Positions 32,663 to 45,400 of a stretch of DNA of 64,000 bases are shown piece by piece. Position numbers and translations under genes: made by a program. The stretch covers positions 2,607,665-2,671,664 of the forward strand of contig JAHWDD010000003.1 in the NCBI GenBank assembly GCA_023897205.1, written 5' to 3'. The DNA is from Exophiala sp. HKRS030 (lineage: Eukaryota; Ascomycota; Eurotiomycetes; Chaetothyriales; Herpotrichiellaceae). The notes below the pieces were generated by a model that was not told the DNA's origin, searched no databases, and saw nothing but the letters and a program-made list of their open reading frames with translations. Positions within the stretch are counted from its first letter, which is position 1. Every line of letters starts with the position of its first letter.

Positions 32663-34030
32663 GTTGTTGGTATTTGGTGTTTGATCGTACTGAATGGTTT
32701 TGTTGTTTGTACGGTTAGACGCAGTTGGTTGCTTGCACGGGCAATGTTGTGTTGTTGACGGCGATGGCAATGTGGTCAAGTAGTGCTTGGAGACGAATAT
32801 ACAATGACGTCTTCTGCTCCTTCAGGATTTATTCCTCGTGCTGATATAGTTAGTGAATTCTCGCAAACAAGGCGACGGCCAGTCTTCAATATCCAAGCAG
32901 TGAGCAACGTTCCGTAGGAAAATGTTCAACTCTGGCAACAAACGAGGGTCAAACAAGAGAGTGGTTCCAAAAATCCAAAAACGATTCACAAACCAAAACT
33001 ACGAACATGTCCGACCGAAGACGGGTTTGATGGACATCCACTTTCCCCTCACCATGATTTGCCCCTGTGGCCCGATACTTTTCCAATGACCAGAATCAGG
33101 AACACCATCATCGGGTGCACAGGGACCTCATTGGCAGTGTTGTGAGAAAACAGTTCCTTTCCAACCCATGGCCCCTGTCCGCAATCGTAGGAGAAACCCA
33201 GCCGGCACAGCTATGACCGAGGATTCGATGACACACTCGCGTTCATGGCCGATGAACGCTCCGTACATTTGGAGAACAGCAAGTTGCACAATTATTCGAC
33301 TTGGGATGTCGGTGGCACGCTCCGATAGTCGGAGGGCTACGACAAGATCCAGGAGCCATGGCTGTCTTTCTCCGCATCATGGGGGTGGGGGTATATGGAG
33401 GACAAGTACGTTGGAATTAAACTCTCTGACTCGGTGACAAGACGATTGAGATGCACAAAAGAATTGGCGCGACGTGTAGTACCGAGTAGGTTTGCGTTGA
33501 TGGAAACGGACGTACAAACGGTGATGCTACGGACATGGGACGGAGAAGATACCGGTGCATGCCGGTCTAGGTGCGTTTTACGTCTTGGTATAGGATTCCG
33601 TGGCGTCTTCGCTGACTCGAGTGATTGGCCTGACTGGTTACTTCTACAGCTGAGCCGTGCGATTCTGCGCCGAGGATACGTTGTGGACGAGGCGGTCGTG
33701 TTCCAAGAGAGCTCACTAGAATGATTCTAGGTCTTATGGTATTCAGTCATGCCTCTCAACGATGGAGACAATGCATCAATATTCAAGGATTATGTGTCTT
33801 GGCCAAACCTTGTAACGAGAATCGTTCAACAAGAAGATTGCAGAGTGAGGAATAACACGGAAAAGTTGGTCTCATCAATCTCATTACCACCCTTATTATA
33901 TCGTCGATTCTTAGTTACACAACCGGCCTTTCTATTAAGATGCTCGCCTCAAAGCGAGACTACATGTGACCAAGCTGTAGGGGATTCTGATGAAATCACC
34001 GACATCCAAATATGACATCCCTCACCAAAC
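32663..34030 (-). other. intergenic, upstream of leu2
   Basis: This holds the promoter of the isopropylmalate dehydrogenase gene and the 3' flank of the MINDY gene. Open frames at 33168-33437 and 33395-33724 have no family resemblance and are not counted as genes. Confidence 0.4.
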
Positions 34031-37000
34031 TCACATCACAATGCAATCTCTATCTTCTTTGCGACTGTTGTTCGGCCTTGATGGACCTGCATTGCCAACA
34101 CCTGGAGCCATGTTCATTCCATACATCCTTTGTGGTGATGAGTAGTACTGACTTTGCTCGTTGTATGCGCTTTGTCGTCGACCAGGTTGCCTCCGTCCCA
34201 TTGATGGCCCTGGCCCTGGTCCAAGTGATGGAGCATTTGGCCCAGGAGGATGTCCATCTGCACCAGATACTGAAGTGTTACTGATGGTGCCTGTCAGTTG
34301 CGCCTGTGAATTCATCGGGCTCGGATCTGAGTGAGGATGAAGAGGACTGCCAATCGGAGGAATATACGGTCTCCCTTTGGCGGCTTCTTCATACGCTGGA
34401 GGCGCGTCATCACCGTCAGCGTCAGCAGGTCGATTGACTGCTGGAACATTGGCCCGGGACACACGTGCCGGAATTGAGGGTCGAGCTTCGGGTTGTGGAC
34501 GTAATGCAATGGGAATATTTCCTTGTTGCCTTCGATGATTATTGCTATTGTTGGATGCACCACTAGGGGTAGTATTGCCTCCTCCACCTCCTGCCCACCG
34601 CTTCCTCCGCTGGCTGCATTTGCTGCACTTCGTCTTCGATTCCTCTCTGCCCGTTGCCGCTGTTCTTCTTCCTCCTGAAGTTGCAATGCCATGGCAAAAT
34701 CTGCATCATGTTGCTCTTGCACTTCCTGAGGAGACAAGGGACCTGCTGTGTTCTCGTTGACAGACAGTAATTGGGATGTTCGACGTATAGCCGGATGTGT
34801 GGACGATTCATCGGGTGCGATATTGTGGCTGACTGGCATGAAATCCCCAGAGAAGAATTCATTGCTACTGCCAGTTATGTCGACCAAGCTCTCCCAAATG
34901 ATTTCATCACGCTCCGCATATCCAGCGTCGGTAATCAAGGTGAATAGTTGGCCGCTTTCGGGGTGCTTGTAGATCGTGCTAAAATGGTCATTGCGGAAGA
35001 GGATTGCAAATGAACCCGAGGGTATCGAGCTTTGGACAGCTTTTAATCCAGTTGGTGTCAGTTGAGTGGGATAGCTCCCCAAGAATGCCTTTATCGACTG
35101 GATGTTCTGCCACATGTTTTGTTCATCTGGAGTTAGACTAGAGTTGGTGAGCTTGTATTCTAATTCCTCCTCACCAAACTGAAGGGCTTGGGCATCTTCA
35201 TAAGTAGGGGCCGATCTTTGAAAGGCCCTTTCAGCATCTGAGCCAGGTTCTGGAAGCCACCCATGTACTAGTGGTACGTTGAAAGCACCGTAGAGTTTCA
35301 TATCTATTGTAGCCTCGAAAGTCCCCTGTTGAAATTGTGCCCGTCTTTGTTGAGGCACATTAATCAGTGAATCATCTGCATCCATAAGATTGACGATGGC
35401 TTCATTTGGTGGGACAAATCGAGGATTCGCATTCATGCCCGTGCGAAGTCGCAGTAGAAAGGAATTCAACTCGTCGACATCTGGTAAGACATCCCCAACC
35501 GATTCTAATCCTCTCGAAAGAAGTTCATCCATCAGAGTCTCAATAATCAAGCCAAGTGTGACCTGCTCTCGTGAACGTAAGGCGTCGTCCAGAGATGCTT
35601 GAGATTCGTCTTTGGCACCCAGAATTAAAGCATTGACAAGGGCGAGCAATGGGCACGGGCCATTCTTGTTCTGCGTTAGCATTGAAGACGTGCGTAATCT
35701 TCGTGAATTATGGTCAAACCAATTAAAATGTTTGACTTGGTACGTCTCGTTCCTTTGTTCAAGCATTTTAGCCAGGTCGTCACTTGATGGTCCTGTAGTC
35801 CTAATGGTTGGACGTGGTGGTTTAGGGGGCGGAGGCCCTTCTGGTGGCTCAAAATATTCGGTCTCTGCGCGCTGAACAGGACGCACAGGCAAAGGTGGTC
35901 CAACATCATCGTCTTCGTCATCTAGCAACGAGGGTTCGTTGTATGGCGGTGATTGGTGCTTGATCGGGTGTGATGTGAGGGGTTGTTCATTGGTGACAGG
36001 TACAGTGCCACTTTCTTGACCACTGTCATGTCTATCATCATTATATTTGGGAAGATGGGTTGACTGAGAGACAAATGAGGCTGATGGCAGTGTGGGTTTC
36101 GACATTTCTGCTTGCGAAGGGATCATCCAGGGATTATCATTAGAGTCGTTCTGTAGAGTCGTGACAGGAATAAGTGGAGGTTGTTTGCTGAAGGGAGATA
36201 GTGGTTCATTTGTTGGTTGTTGCTGAGGAGGAGATGGTACAGCAGGGGCAGCAGAGGAGGGAGGGGGTGGAGGAGGAGCATTCTGTGGCATTGGTGGAGG
36301 ATGTTGAACCGAATTCCACGGATCGGACCCAGATTGATTGTGTTCTGTCGACTGGTAAGAGGTCGAAGTCCCTGTGAAGCCACCTCCTATTTGCATCCCT
36401 TGGAAATAGTCGAGATGCTTCTGATCGTTCTCATTGTCATTCTCATTCCCGCCAGTTGCTTTGCCCTTGCCTTTGTCGGCGCCTTCCTGCGACCAATCTG
36501 GTTGACCGAGAGCTTCATCTCCTAAATGGGCTTGTGACGGACGACGAAACGGATTGTTGGATGCAAAGCTCGAATGCGGTAGTTGCTCCGTAGGATCTTG
36601 CACTGGAGGTGGACGTACTGCAACAGGTTTTCTTTTGATACCAGGAGATTTTTCAGGTGGGTCTAGAGTAATCCAGGGATCATTACTCGCCTCAGTCTCG
36701 TCTAGATATAACCTTTGAGGACTTCTATTCTTCCTTGGGCTCTTCTTCCCTTGTTCGTCATCAGAGTCCTCCAGAAGTCTTTGGACCTTTTACTGTCGAT
36801 AGAAGATCTCGGGGTGTCTTCTGTAGGTTGGCCCGCTCTTAGCACATTGGGGACATTGGTCAGCGAGATATTAGATCTGTTGGCATTATTTTCCGGTGTT
36901 CGAGAACCAGGTCTCAAGATATCTGGCACTGGACGATCCGAAGACAGGCCATGTTGGGGACTATCCGACCATGGGTTGACGGGATCTTCGTAGTTGGAAG

Positions 37001-37112
37001 GGTAAGAAGGACGAGGAGACGTGGGAATCAGGCTGCTTTCATGGTTTGGATTGTGACCGGAGAAGGTGGGTTGATCCGAGGGATATGAGAACTCGGTCTT
37101 GCGAGCGACCAT
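34031..37112 (-). CDS. MINDY-family deubiquitinase with two single-base frame breaks
   Basis: MINDY (FAM63) enzymes are cysteine proteases that trim Lys48-linked polyubiquitin chains. The start is ATG 37112 (MVARKTEF) and no intron is needed; allowing two lost bases the gene is 1028 codons (1027 aa). A long Pro/Ser/Gln-rich region precedes the catalytic domain. That domain begins near YQVKHFNWFDH and holds the Cys box NKNGPCPLLALVNAL, then HGWLPEPGSDA and the His region FRNDHFSTIYKH. A Gln/Glu-rich helix (AMALQLQEEEEQRQR) resembles the ubiquitin-interacting motifs of the family. The breaks are both -1. One is at about 36768-36773, where FWED-type sequence is expected after SKD. The other is in a G run at 34594-34596, after which the Asn/Pro-rich tail continues. 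The tail ends CIVM, a CaaX-like prenylation box. Catalytic residues are intact. Confidence 0.9.
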
Positions 37113-38611
37113 GATTGCTCTCAATGCAGGTCTAAAGTGATTCTTTCAGGGAGAAAAACTCATAAGTGGTAGCCTGACTTCAGCATGGCATTGTAGCCTT
37201 ATATGAGGTCGAAAAGGGAGAGGTTGAAAAAGACGTGAGCAAAGGGTCCTTGGAAGTGACTCGGTCGAAAGCAAAGATAGACGCCGGCGAGGGAAGGACG
37301 AAGAAATCGCGTCAGCCTATAGTGGCTGTTGAGGGGTTGGAGGACGGTAGGACTCAATGGAGATGTAGCCTGAGAACTGTGCATTTGAAGGGCAAATCCA
37401 GCGTAAGTGAGGGCGGTAGTGGTAGTGGTCGTAATACGGTGGTCGCAGTCACAAGCAGGGAGTCGTAATGGTCCGCCTTGTTCTTGCTGGGAAGCCTGAA
37501 GGCTAAGGGAAGACGTTGGCAAATCACCCGCCAGGTGACATGTGACATGTGAGGCGCAGTTAATCTGTGGCGTTCTGCTCGTGGCGTTCTGTGGGTGACG
37601 TTGACACGTGTATGGCTGTGCAACTACCTGCGAATGGTTAAGCTCGCATTTTGCCCCTCTCTTGTGACTTTTTGCAGGCACGGCAAGTACGATAGGCAAC
37701 ACTGTTTCGCTCCTCCCTCTCTACTCCGTAGGTACAGTACCTCTTTCCCTGTTTACTTTCATTTCCTCTTTCGCTCCTGCCATTTTAAGGAATAATCCCT
37801 CGTCGTCCCCTGCCGACCAATTAAATCAGTCGGAGTCATGTCTCCGACGTATTTCGACTGCAAACGTTTTGAGTCGACTTATACCAAATATCTCAGACTT
37901 CAAAAGGCCTTGTCTTTATTTGTCCTGCTCTACTACAATTAGCACCATCTAAGGATAATCCGCCACGACACACGGATCTGATTGCTTCCCAGACCCAAGA
38001 ACAAAACCTCATCAGAGCTTCCACTTTCCACGGCACCATGTCGTCATTTCTCAGCCTTGTCACTCCACTCCTCCCCTCCCGCTCCACCTCCTCCGGAATG
38101 CACTTCCGGCTGATGGGTCTTTTTTTTGTGTCTAACAACATTGCACTCGAACTCCCCCCCCCTGCAAATTCAAACATGATATGTCTGCATTTGTCGGATC
38201 GCCTGTTCTTGTTGCCATGTTCCGGTACACTCTTACCACTTCTAGCATCTGTGCCTGTGCGGATCCCCATTTGTTTCGTCCACACGCAATCCTTTTTTCT
38301 CGTTGCTCCCGGGACTTCCCTGAAATATCCCCACTAACTCAATCACCTCTCCACTACAAAATCTTCATCACGATCCCAAACCATGTTTTGATTTCTCAAT
38401 GGAACTCGATTACTGGCAGGCTGGCTTCTGACACCGTTTGCCAATGGTCCGAACACGTTGCTTGTCGCTCTCTATCCCCAACCCGCTGACATCATCTCCA
38501 TCACTTGCTTGCCATGGCTTTCCACTTCTATATCCCACAAGATGACATTGTCGTAATTTCTACTCTTTATGTTTTTATCTGCGTAAAATTGTCAACCCTT
38601 GATTAACTAGG
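37113..38611. promoter_or_regulatory. divergent promoter region, MINDY and trehalose-6-phosphate synthase genes
   Basis: No gene was recognised. On the plus strand CCCCT, the yeast stress-response element (STRE), occurs at 37654-37658, 37807-37811, 38073-38077 and 38159-38163. The last 600 bp before the synthase start are CT-rich, as in many strongly expressed fungal genes. STRE control of trehalose synthesis is established in yeast; its use here is inferred. One TACTCCGTA element lies at 37722-37730. Confidence 0.35.
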
Positions 38612-40498
38612 ATGGATCCCGAATTTGAAGGTCGTGTCATTGTCGTCGCCAACAGACTGCCAATCACCATTAAGGCGGATCCTGATGGCAACTTTGAATA
38701 CAACATGTCCTCGGGAGGACTTGTGTCTGGGCTGAAGAGTTTGGCCAAGGCAGTCGAGTTCAAATGGTTTGGTTGGCCGGGTATCGGTATTCATCGTAAT
38801 GACAAAGATAATGTCCGACGCCAGTTGCAGGATAGATTTGATGCTGTTCCAATCTTTCTAAACAGCGACTTGGCTGAAAAACACTACAATGGGTTCTCAA
38901 GTTGGTTATCATCTCCCCTATACAGTCCTTATTCAACCTCTGATGACTGCCAGACTCGGTATTATGGCCCCTGCTACATCGTATGCCCGACAGAGTCTTC
39001 GCCGAGGAAAGCTGGTCATCGGCTTACAAAGAAGTCAATGAGATTTTCGCTGATAATATCATACCCTACGTCGAAGATGGGGATATGATATGGATCCACG
39101 ATTATCATTTATTACTCCTGCCTGGCATTCTTCGTGAACGCCTCAGCAAGAAGAAGAAAGTTCGCATCGGGTTCTTCCTGCACACCCCCTTTCCCAGCGA
39201 AGACTTCTTCTCCATCTTGCCCTTCCGCGAAGCGATATGTCGAAGTCTCCTCATGTGTGATGTCGTCGGATTACACACAAACGGGTATGCTAAGGATCTG
39301 ATCGAAAGTGCCTGTACTGTCCTTAAGTAAGTTGATTGTAGGAATTCGTTGGTCGGAATGAGATATCACTGCTGACACGTACCCCAGTGGCGTTGAAGTA
39401 TCGCCAAACGATTTACACTACGAGGGAAGAAAAGTAATAGTGCACGGCTTTCCTATCGGCATTGAACCCGATGAATTCAAAGAAAAGCTCGCGACTGCGG
39501 AAGTCCAAGATATCGTCAAGGGCTTGGAAAATGATTTCCGGGGATTGAAAGTGATGGTGGGAGTGGACCGGCTGGACTACATCAAAGGCATTCCACTGAA
39601 GATCAAAGCCTTTGATCGTTACCTCACCCAGCATCCTGAGGCCATTGGTAAGGTGGTGCTCGTTCAACTTGCAATTCCAACACGATCCGATGTCGAAATG
39701 TACAAAAAGCTCCGGGAAGATGTCGAGCGTTTGATCGGTCATGTCAATGGCAAACACGGTAAAACATCCTTCCAACCACGCTCAAACCCCTCTCCCCTCC
39801 CTCTCCTTCTCGATTTCTCTCCCCAACAATCATCACGGAGTCGTCAGGAACGAAGGCTAAAATCTCAATCCGTGCCCAACAGGAACATTCTCATTCAACC
39901 CAATCCGATATCTGCATCGATCGGTACCTCCTGAACTTTTGTGCGCTCTCTATGCAGTTTCCGACGTCTGCCTGATCTCATCGACCCAAGACGGCCTCAA
40001 TATGGTAAGCTACGAGTACACTGCCTGCCAAGAAGACCGGAAAGGCGTATTGGTCATGTCTACATATGCCGGTGCGGCCAAGACTCTCCCCGATTCCATA
40101 GTCATCAATCCATGGGACACGCCTCGATTCGCCCAGACGATTCATGATGTTCTGAACATGCCTATCGAAGAGCGCGAGTGGAGGCATCAAAAGACCTCGG
40201 AAGTAGTTAACAAGTGGACAAGGTATTGATTTCTCTGCCTTCTATTCCTCAACTCACCAGCCGACCCCCATGAAAACCTCCCCCTAAATACGATCCCCTT
40301 AAGATCAAACAGAGTTGCCACTAACCAAATCCCAGCGTGAACTGGGGCGTTTCCTTCCTCAACACACTATACACGATGGAACTGCCCAAAGCTGAAAATC
40401 AGCGACAAGGTGACCCGGATGCATCGTTCGCCAAAAATATCGCTGAACACGGCAACCCAGGCTTGGCCGCACAGGACGAGAGCAAACAAAAGCCGTAG
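38612..40498 (+). CDS. tps1: trehalose-6-phosphate synthase (GT20)
   Basis: Five exons (38612-38900, 38954-39326, 39388-39758, 39883-40222, 40336-40498) sum to 512 codons, giving 511 aa, in frame throughout. The enzyme joins UDP-glucose and glucose-6-phosphate to trehalose-6-phosphate, the first step of trehalose synthesis for stress and spore survival, in the cytosol. Motifs in order are VVANRLPITIK, SSGGLVSGL, KWFGWPG, MPDRVFAEESW, WIHDYHLLLLP, GFFLHTPFPSSE-type (here HTPFPSEDFF), VGVDRLDYIKGIP, SSTQDGLNMVSYEY and NPWDTPRFAQTI. The first intron interrupts the GFSNSVLWPLL stretch. Length fits fungal Tps1 without a fused phosphatase domain. The C-terminus is a short Gln/Lys-rich tail. A TTAACTAGG just before the ATG could be the end of a leader intron. 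No frame break occurs. Confidence 0.96.
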
Positions 40499-41212
40499 GA
40501 TCGGTACTTAGCCCATTCTTCACGAATCTGATAAGTCCAAAACCCAGACCTTGGGCGACTTTCCGAATGACAGGGCAGGACATTCGTATGAAACGAGCCA
40601 GGGATCGAATGTGAACAAAAGGAAATTCCACCGCGATCAACAACCTGTCCAAATCTCTATCTGCAGCCAGCCGTGGCCGCCGGCTCTCCATTGCCCTCAA
40701 CGTTGACTGTCGCACCTCTGGGTATTCCTTCTTTCAGACCTTCTGTGTTCCCGAACAGGGACGGCTTTCTTTCTCCCTTGGAAATTTTTCCATTACTCAA
40801 TTCACTCTCGCCTTTTGATCGGACGCACTGCATGGAAGCACCTCGCACCTATCACCTCGCATCTATCATCTATCATCTATCTTCTGTTATCTATCATCGA
40901 TCATCGAACACCTAGCATCTCTCTACATGCGATATTTCTTATTATCAATTATTAATTCCAAGAGTTTTCCTCGCTGAGCTATCTGCTTTTCTGTCTCAGC
41001 ACCAACCCGTGTCGGCTCGGGCCCTAGTTGTCTCGCATCAGCACGCCTTCTTACTCGATAGAGACGCGGATCCGAGGGCGGAAGGTGTCGACTTGGTAGC
41101 CATCCGAACGAAAGTCACAGCATCTCGGTATCCCTGGTGTTCTGTCGTAGGTTATCGAGTACTCGCTGTTCTAAGAGATGGTTAGTCCCCTGCATATTAT
41201 ATAGATGTGTGT

Positions 41213-41285
41213 CCATGTATGAATATGTATGTATGTAGGAATATGTATGTATGTATGAATATGTATGTATGAATGAATGAATGAA
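41213..41285. repeat. TATG/GAAT microsatellite
   Basis: The tetranucleotide TATG (as ATGTATGTATG) is interrupted by GAATATG and ends in GAATGAATGAATGAAT. Confidence 0.85.
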
Positions 41286-41472
41286 TCTACATCTCTAATC
41301 TCTAGAGCAGCATCGTACGATACCAAACCGACTGTGACGCGGGAGTGTTAGTCTTTACTGTATAAGTTAGTTCGTAAGTTCTAACTAGGTTGGACTAGTG
41401 CTCGCCTGCCTACGCACGTTAATTGTTAAATAAATAAGGTTACATATATGAGAAAAGAGCAGCGATGCTATC

Positions 41473-41538
41473 TAGGTAGGTAGGTAGGTTGGTAGGTAGG
41501 TAGGTTGGTAGGTAGGTAGGTAGGTAGGTAGGTAGGTA
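41473..41538. repeat. TAGG microsatellite
   Basis: About 16 copies of TAGG with two TTGG variants. The same unit on the other strand (CCTA) recurs at 58961-58995 and near 63751-63767. Confidence 0.9.
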
Positions 41539-41973
41539 CAAAACTGTCAGTGTAAAACCGATACTGATGATTCACGTGTACAGAATTCCAGACGTCTAAA
41601 TACTGATTGATTCTCGTTTTTCCTTTCCCCGATTATTCCCTTGTACTCGAGAGCTCGCGGCTAGTTAGAATGGCAGAGTTTTGTCCTTGCAAATCATCGC
41701 AGCCTTGACGACATTTTGAGAACCATTGTGGACTGCGTATATACAGCGTGGTCCCAGATCGGCTTGCTCGTTGCGTACATTGAGAATGTTCATCGTATGC
41801 ACATTGTATGCACAGCGGTATCTAGCTTGCGATATCATGACAATGTCATCATTTCTCCTCCTTCCCTTTCTTATCAATGTCACAAGACATTCGGATCGTT
41901 GAGACAAATCTCTCAAAATGCTGCATAATACGTAAACACTCGTCTTGCACGTCAGACTGAAATCACGCCGATC

Positions 41974-42419
41974 CTATCGCCTCTCATCTCGTCTTTGTTC
42001 GCCAGGTTGGCTCAAATGTCGAAAATGGACCTGGTTGCCAGGATGAAGCGATTGTGCTTGATGCTGTGGCGGAGCATGTTGGTGGCGATGATGCATCTGG
42101 TGTGCAGGAGGTGGTGGTCCAGGCTGAACCGGACCTTGATTTTGTGCTTGGAGTGATGGTGGACCTTGTTGATGCGAGTGCTGTATCCCGTGACTGGAGT
42201 TCATGCTACTTGGGCCACCATACTGTGAGTGAGGATGTTGATGAGGCGGTGTAAAGGTTCTGGCTATCTCGCGCTGACCATAGTTCATGTGTGATTGGTT
42301 TGTGGCTGGGCCGAGTTGGGCCTGGCGAGAGACTGGCTGTGATGAGTGGTGATCACTTCCCCAGATATCTCGTCGAATATGCTGCTGCTGTTGATGCTGA
42401 TGATGTTGCTGCTGCTGCT

Positions 42420-42450
<31 letters not shown>

Positions 42451-45400
42451 ATGATGTTGTTGATGCTGTTGGTGAAGCTCCCGTTCTCGTTGTTCACGAT
42501 CTCGTAGCTCTCGTTCTCTGTCACGTTGTGCAGCTTCAACCTCACGTTGACGAAGCATCTGTCTTTCTTGCTCGCGTTGTTGCTCCTGCTGTTTCTGAGC
42601 CATGTGTTGTTGGATTGTCAAACGGGGTGTGAAATCATGATTCGAAGGAGCTCGCTGATGTAGACTAGATACAGGCGTTGAACTCGCAGACTGAGGATGG
42701 TTCGTGGTTCCGCCTGCTTGAAGAAGAGGTTGCTGGAGGCTCAAAGGGGTGCCATCGGCTCTGCCACCCTGGGGTGTTGCATAACCCACAGAAGAGACTC
42801 GTGAGTGGTGTGACCCACCTGACATCGATCTGAATGGCTGATTTGCTTGCGAGGTAACCTGTGGAGGTGGAGAAGGTGCAGTCGGCATCTGGTTCAGCGG
42901 GGCAAGCAGAGATCGACGATGTTCATTTGAGTTTCTGCTATCCAACGGCCGAGCCACGGGCTCTCGCAGGGCGTGTACCGATGAACCACCGGCTTGTGTG
43001 GAAGGGGGGACTAATGAATAGTGACTTGGTCGAGGCGACTGATGTAAAGTTCGTTGTTCCGACAGCGGGCCCTGTTGTCGAGGGTCGAAGCGATCTATCC
43101 AACTCTCATTTGCTGGAGTATTATTTGCTTGAATTTCACCATAGGGATTTTGATAGTCAGAGTGTGTTTGGGCTGGAGTGGTTTGAATGGTGCTTCCACC
43201 AGCAACGTATGGTCCTCTACTAGACCTGGTCTGGGAAGAGTCTTCTGACAGAATTGGATTTCTTAAGTGAGTTTGGGCAGTCCCGACATTGCTTGGCTGA
43301 GGAGAGAGGAGAGACACGCGCTTTGAGCTCTCCAAGGAGGGCCGTTTTGGCGGTGGCTCAGGAGCATCGTCATTGAGTAGACCGAATAAATTGGAACGCT
43401 TGACTGGTGGTTTCGGTACTTCCGAGGCGGGTGGGCCGATGGAAGACTGAAGAGGCGGCTCTGTTTTTATTACCTGGGGGCAGTGCTCGTTGCCGGAGTT
43501 GATGATGGGGAAAGGGCCGGCCGAGGGCCATACGGAGCGCTGCGGGGGTGATTGTCAAAACGACGTAAAGAAGCCAAGTCTTGTGCTTGTTCCAGTAGAG
43601 AATGGCTAGGGTTCGTAGAGCTACTGTTACGACTATGGCCCGGTCGATAAAGTGGTGACTGACTGTACTTTTCTGCATGTTGCTGAGAAGTTGCAATGGG
43701 TTGGCCAGGAATAGCAGGATGAGATCTTGGCAAGTTCTGGCCGACCAAGTCACGAGAGGAGTGAGGGATGCCTTGTTGTGCATTAGACAATGCTGGCGGC
43801 AAGGCATGATCAGGCTGACGTTGGTGTTGGACATGTGATGGTGCTTCTTGTACGGGCATCCGCAACGTCTGGCGAGCTGCTGAGAATCCGACTGCTTCTT
43901 CCTGGAAGACTCCTGGTCTGGGACCATGTAAGGATTTGGGACCATAGAGGGGATTGCGATCCATTTTGGATATCTCTTCAATCTTAGGTTGAGTATTCAA
44001 CGGCAAAGGCACGGCTTCACGGCCAGCGTCCCGTGGCGTCGATCGCTTCTGTATCGTATCCAAGGGACGATCTGACCTCTCTCGTGCAAGTTCTTCAGTA
44101 ATTGCAGGGTTCGGCATAGACTGAGGCTCGGGATCCGCATGACTTCGCTCAACATGCATACCAGTAGGGCGACCAGCTGTACCTAAAGATGGAGGTGCTT
44201 CATATCTTCGTTTGGCCGGTGCAATTGGGCTGGGAGGTTGTCTAGGGCGTTCGCCCGAAAGACGCATTTGTTCACCAATTTCTTCTAGTTTCTTGAATTC
44301 CTCTTTACCTTCGGCATTGAGTTGGCGCGAGTAGTAATTTTTGATCTTGGAAAGAGTTAGCAACTGGAATCGCCTGACGTCAACATACTGACCATTGTAA
44401 CACTTTTTGTTTTCATAAAATCAGCAATAGCAGCGTAATCCCGTCCATAGTATTGTAGTAACTCGGGAAACTTATTCTGCTCGGGAACCGACCAGTAACT
44501 CGTGACCTGTGAAGCGGTTGAATGTTGAGCTGCCGACAAAGCAAAAGAAGGATCGGGCAGTGAATAATGTGGTGCAGCACCATCCAAAGGCCGCGGGGCT
44601 TGCGTGATGGGCGGAGGTTCCGTGCGAATAGGAACAGTTTCTGCTCGAAGAAGAGTTCGAGCTCGGTCAGGCTTTGTGGCAGGGAGCGGCTTCAATGGCG
44701 GAGCTTCAGCAAGAAGAGCCTGGGTCTGCGCCTGTGGTTGTGATTGTACCTGGGGTTGGGACTGGGCTGGAGCATGTACCTGTGTTTGGACTGGAGCCTG
44801 GACCTGAGCTTGAACTTGGGCTTGGGCTTGGGTTTGAGCCTGTGCCTGTGCCTGTGCCTGAGCCTGCGCCTGAGCCTGCGCCTGGGCTTGAGCCTGAGCC
44901 TGGGCTTGAGCCTGCGCCTGGGCTTGTAGGTCAGCCTGAATTTGTGCCTTTGTTCGTCGAGTTTTGGTCGCAATGCCTGTCTTGCGGCCTCGCGCAGGCT
45001 TCGTGGCTGTAGGTTCAACACTGCCATCCTTTACGGTAGGCGTGGCCTTCTTAGACTGCGGTACGGGTGTACTAGTGTCATTCTCACTTGCAACATCACC
45101 AAATGTAGGAGCGGCAGCTCTTCTTGGTCTTCTACCATCTGTGACAATGATTGGAGCGCCTTCGCCTTCCTCGCCATATTCTAGCTCGGACATGAGTTTT
45201 GTCGCTCTAGGCTTAGCTGCAGCCCGACCACGACGCTTCCTAGGCTGTGATCTTCGCCAGATGTCTTTGTAGTGAGTCTGGTTCTTGGTCAAATAATAAT
45301 GAGCAATACATTCTTGATAAGAACGCCCAGGTATGGACTCGGCAATTTTGCCCCATTTCTTTGGGCTCTGACAATATGCTGTGATGAACAAAGTCTGCTC

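Larger units (their letters stand above)
40499..41973. other. intergenic between convergent genes, rich in simple repeats
   Basis: This lies between the 3' ends of the trehalose synthase and Snt1 genes. No gene was recognised. It contains ATC-rich repeats near 40855-40915, (TATG/GAAT)n at 41213-41285 and (TAGG)n at 41473-41538. Confidence 0.4.

Noticed and set aside
33168..33724. Two overlapping plus-strand frames
   Set aside because: Arg/Ser-rich composition, no family, no promoter or intron support.
38038..38489. Open frames in the leader region of trehalose-6-phosphate synthase
   Set aside because: They are CT-rich leader sequence with Ser/Leu/Pro bias and no domain.
43463..43476. GTAATA..ACAG as an intron at the Snt1 break
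   Set aside because: The span is about 13 bp, far below the minimum intron length.
44674..45012. Plus-strand ORFs of Pro/Glu or Leu/Gly repeats
   Set aside because: They are antisense shadows of the Gln-Ala repeat in Snt1.
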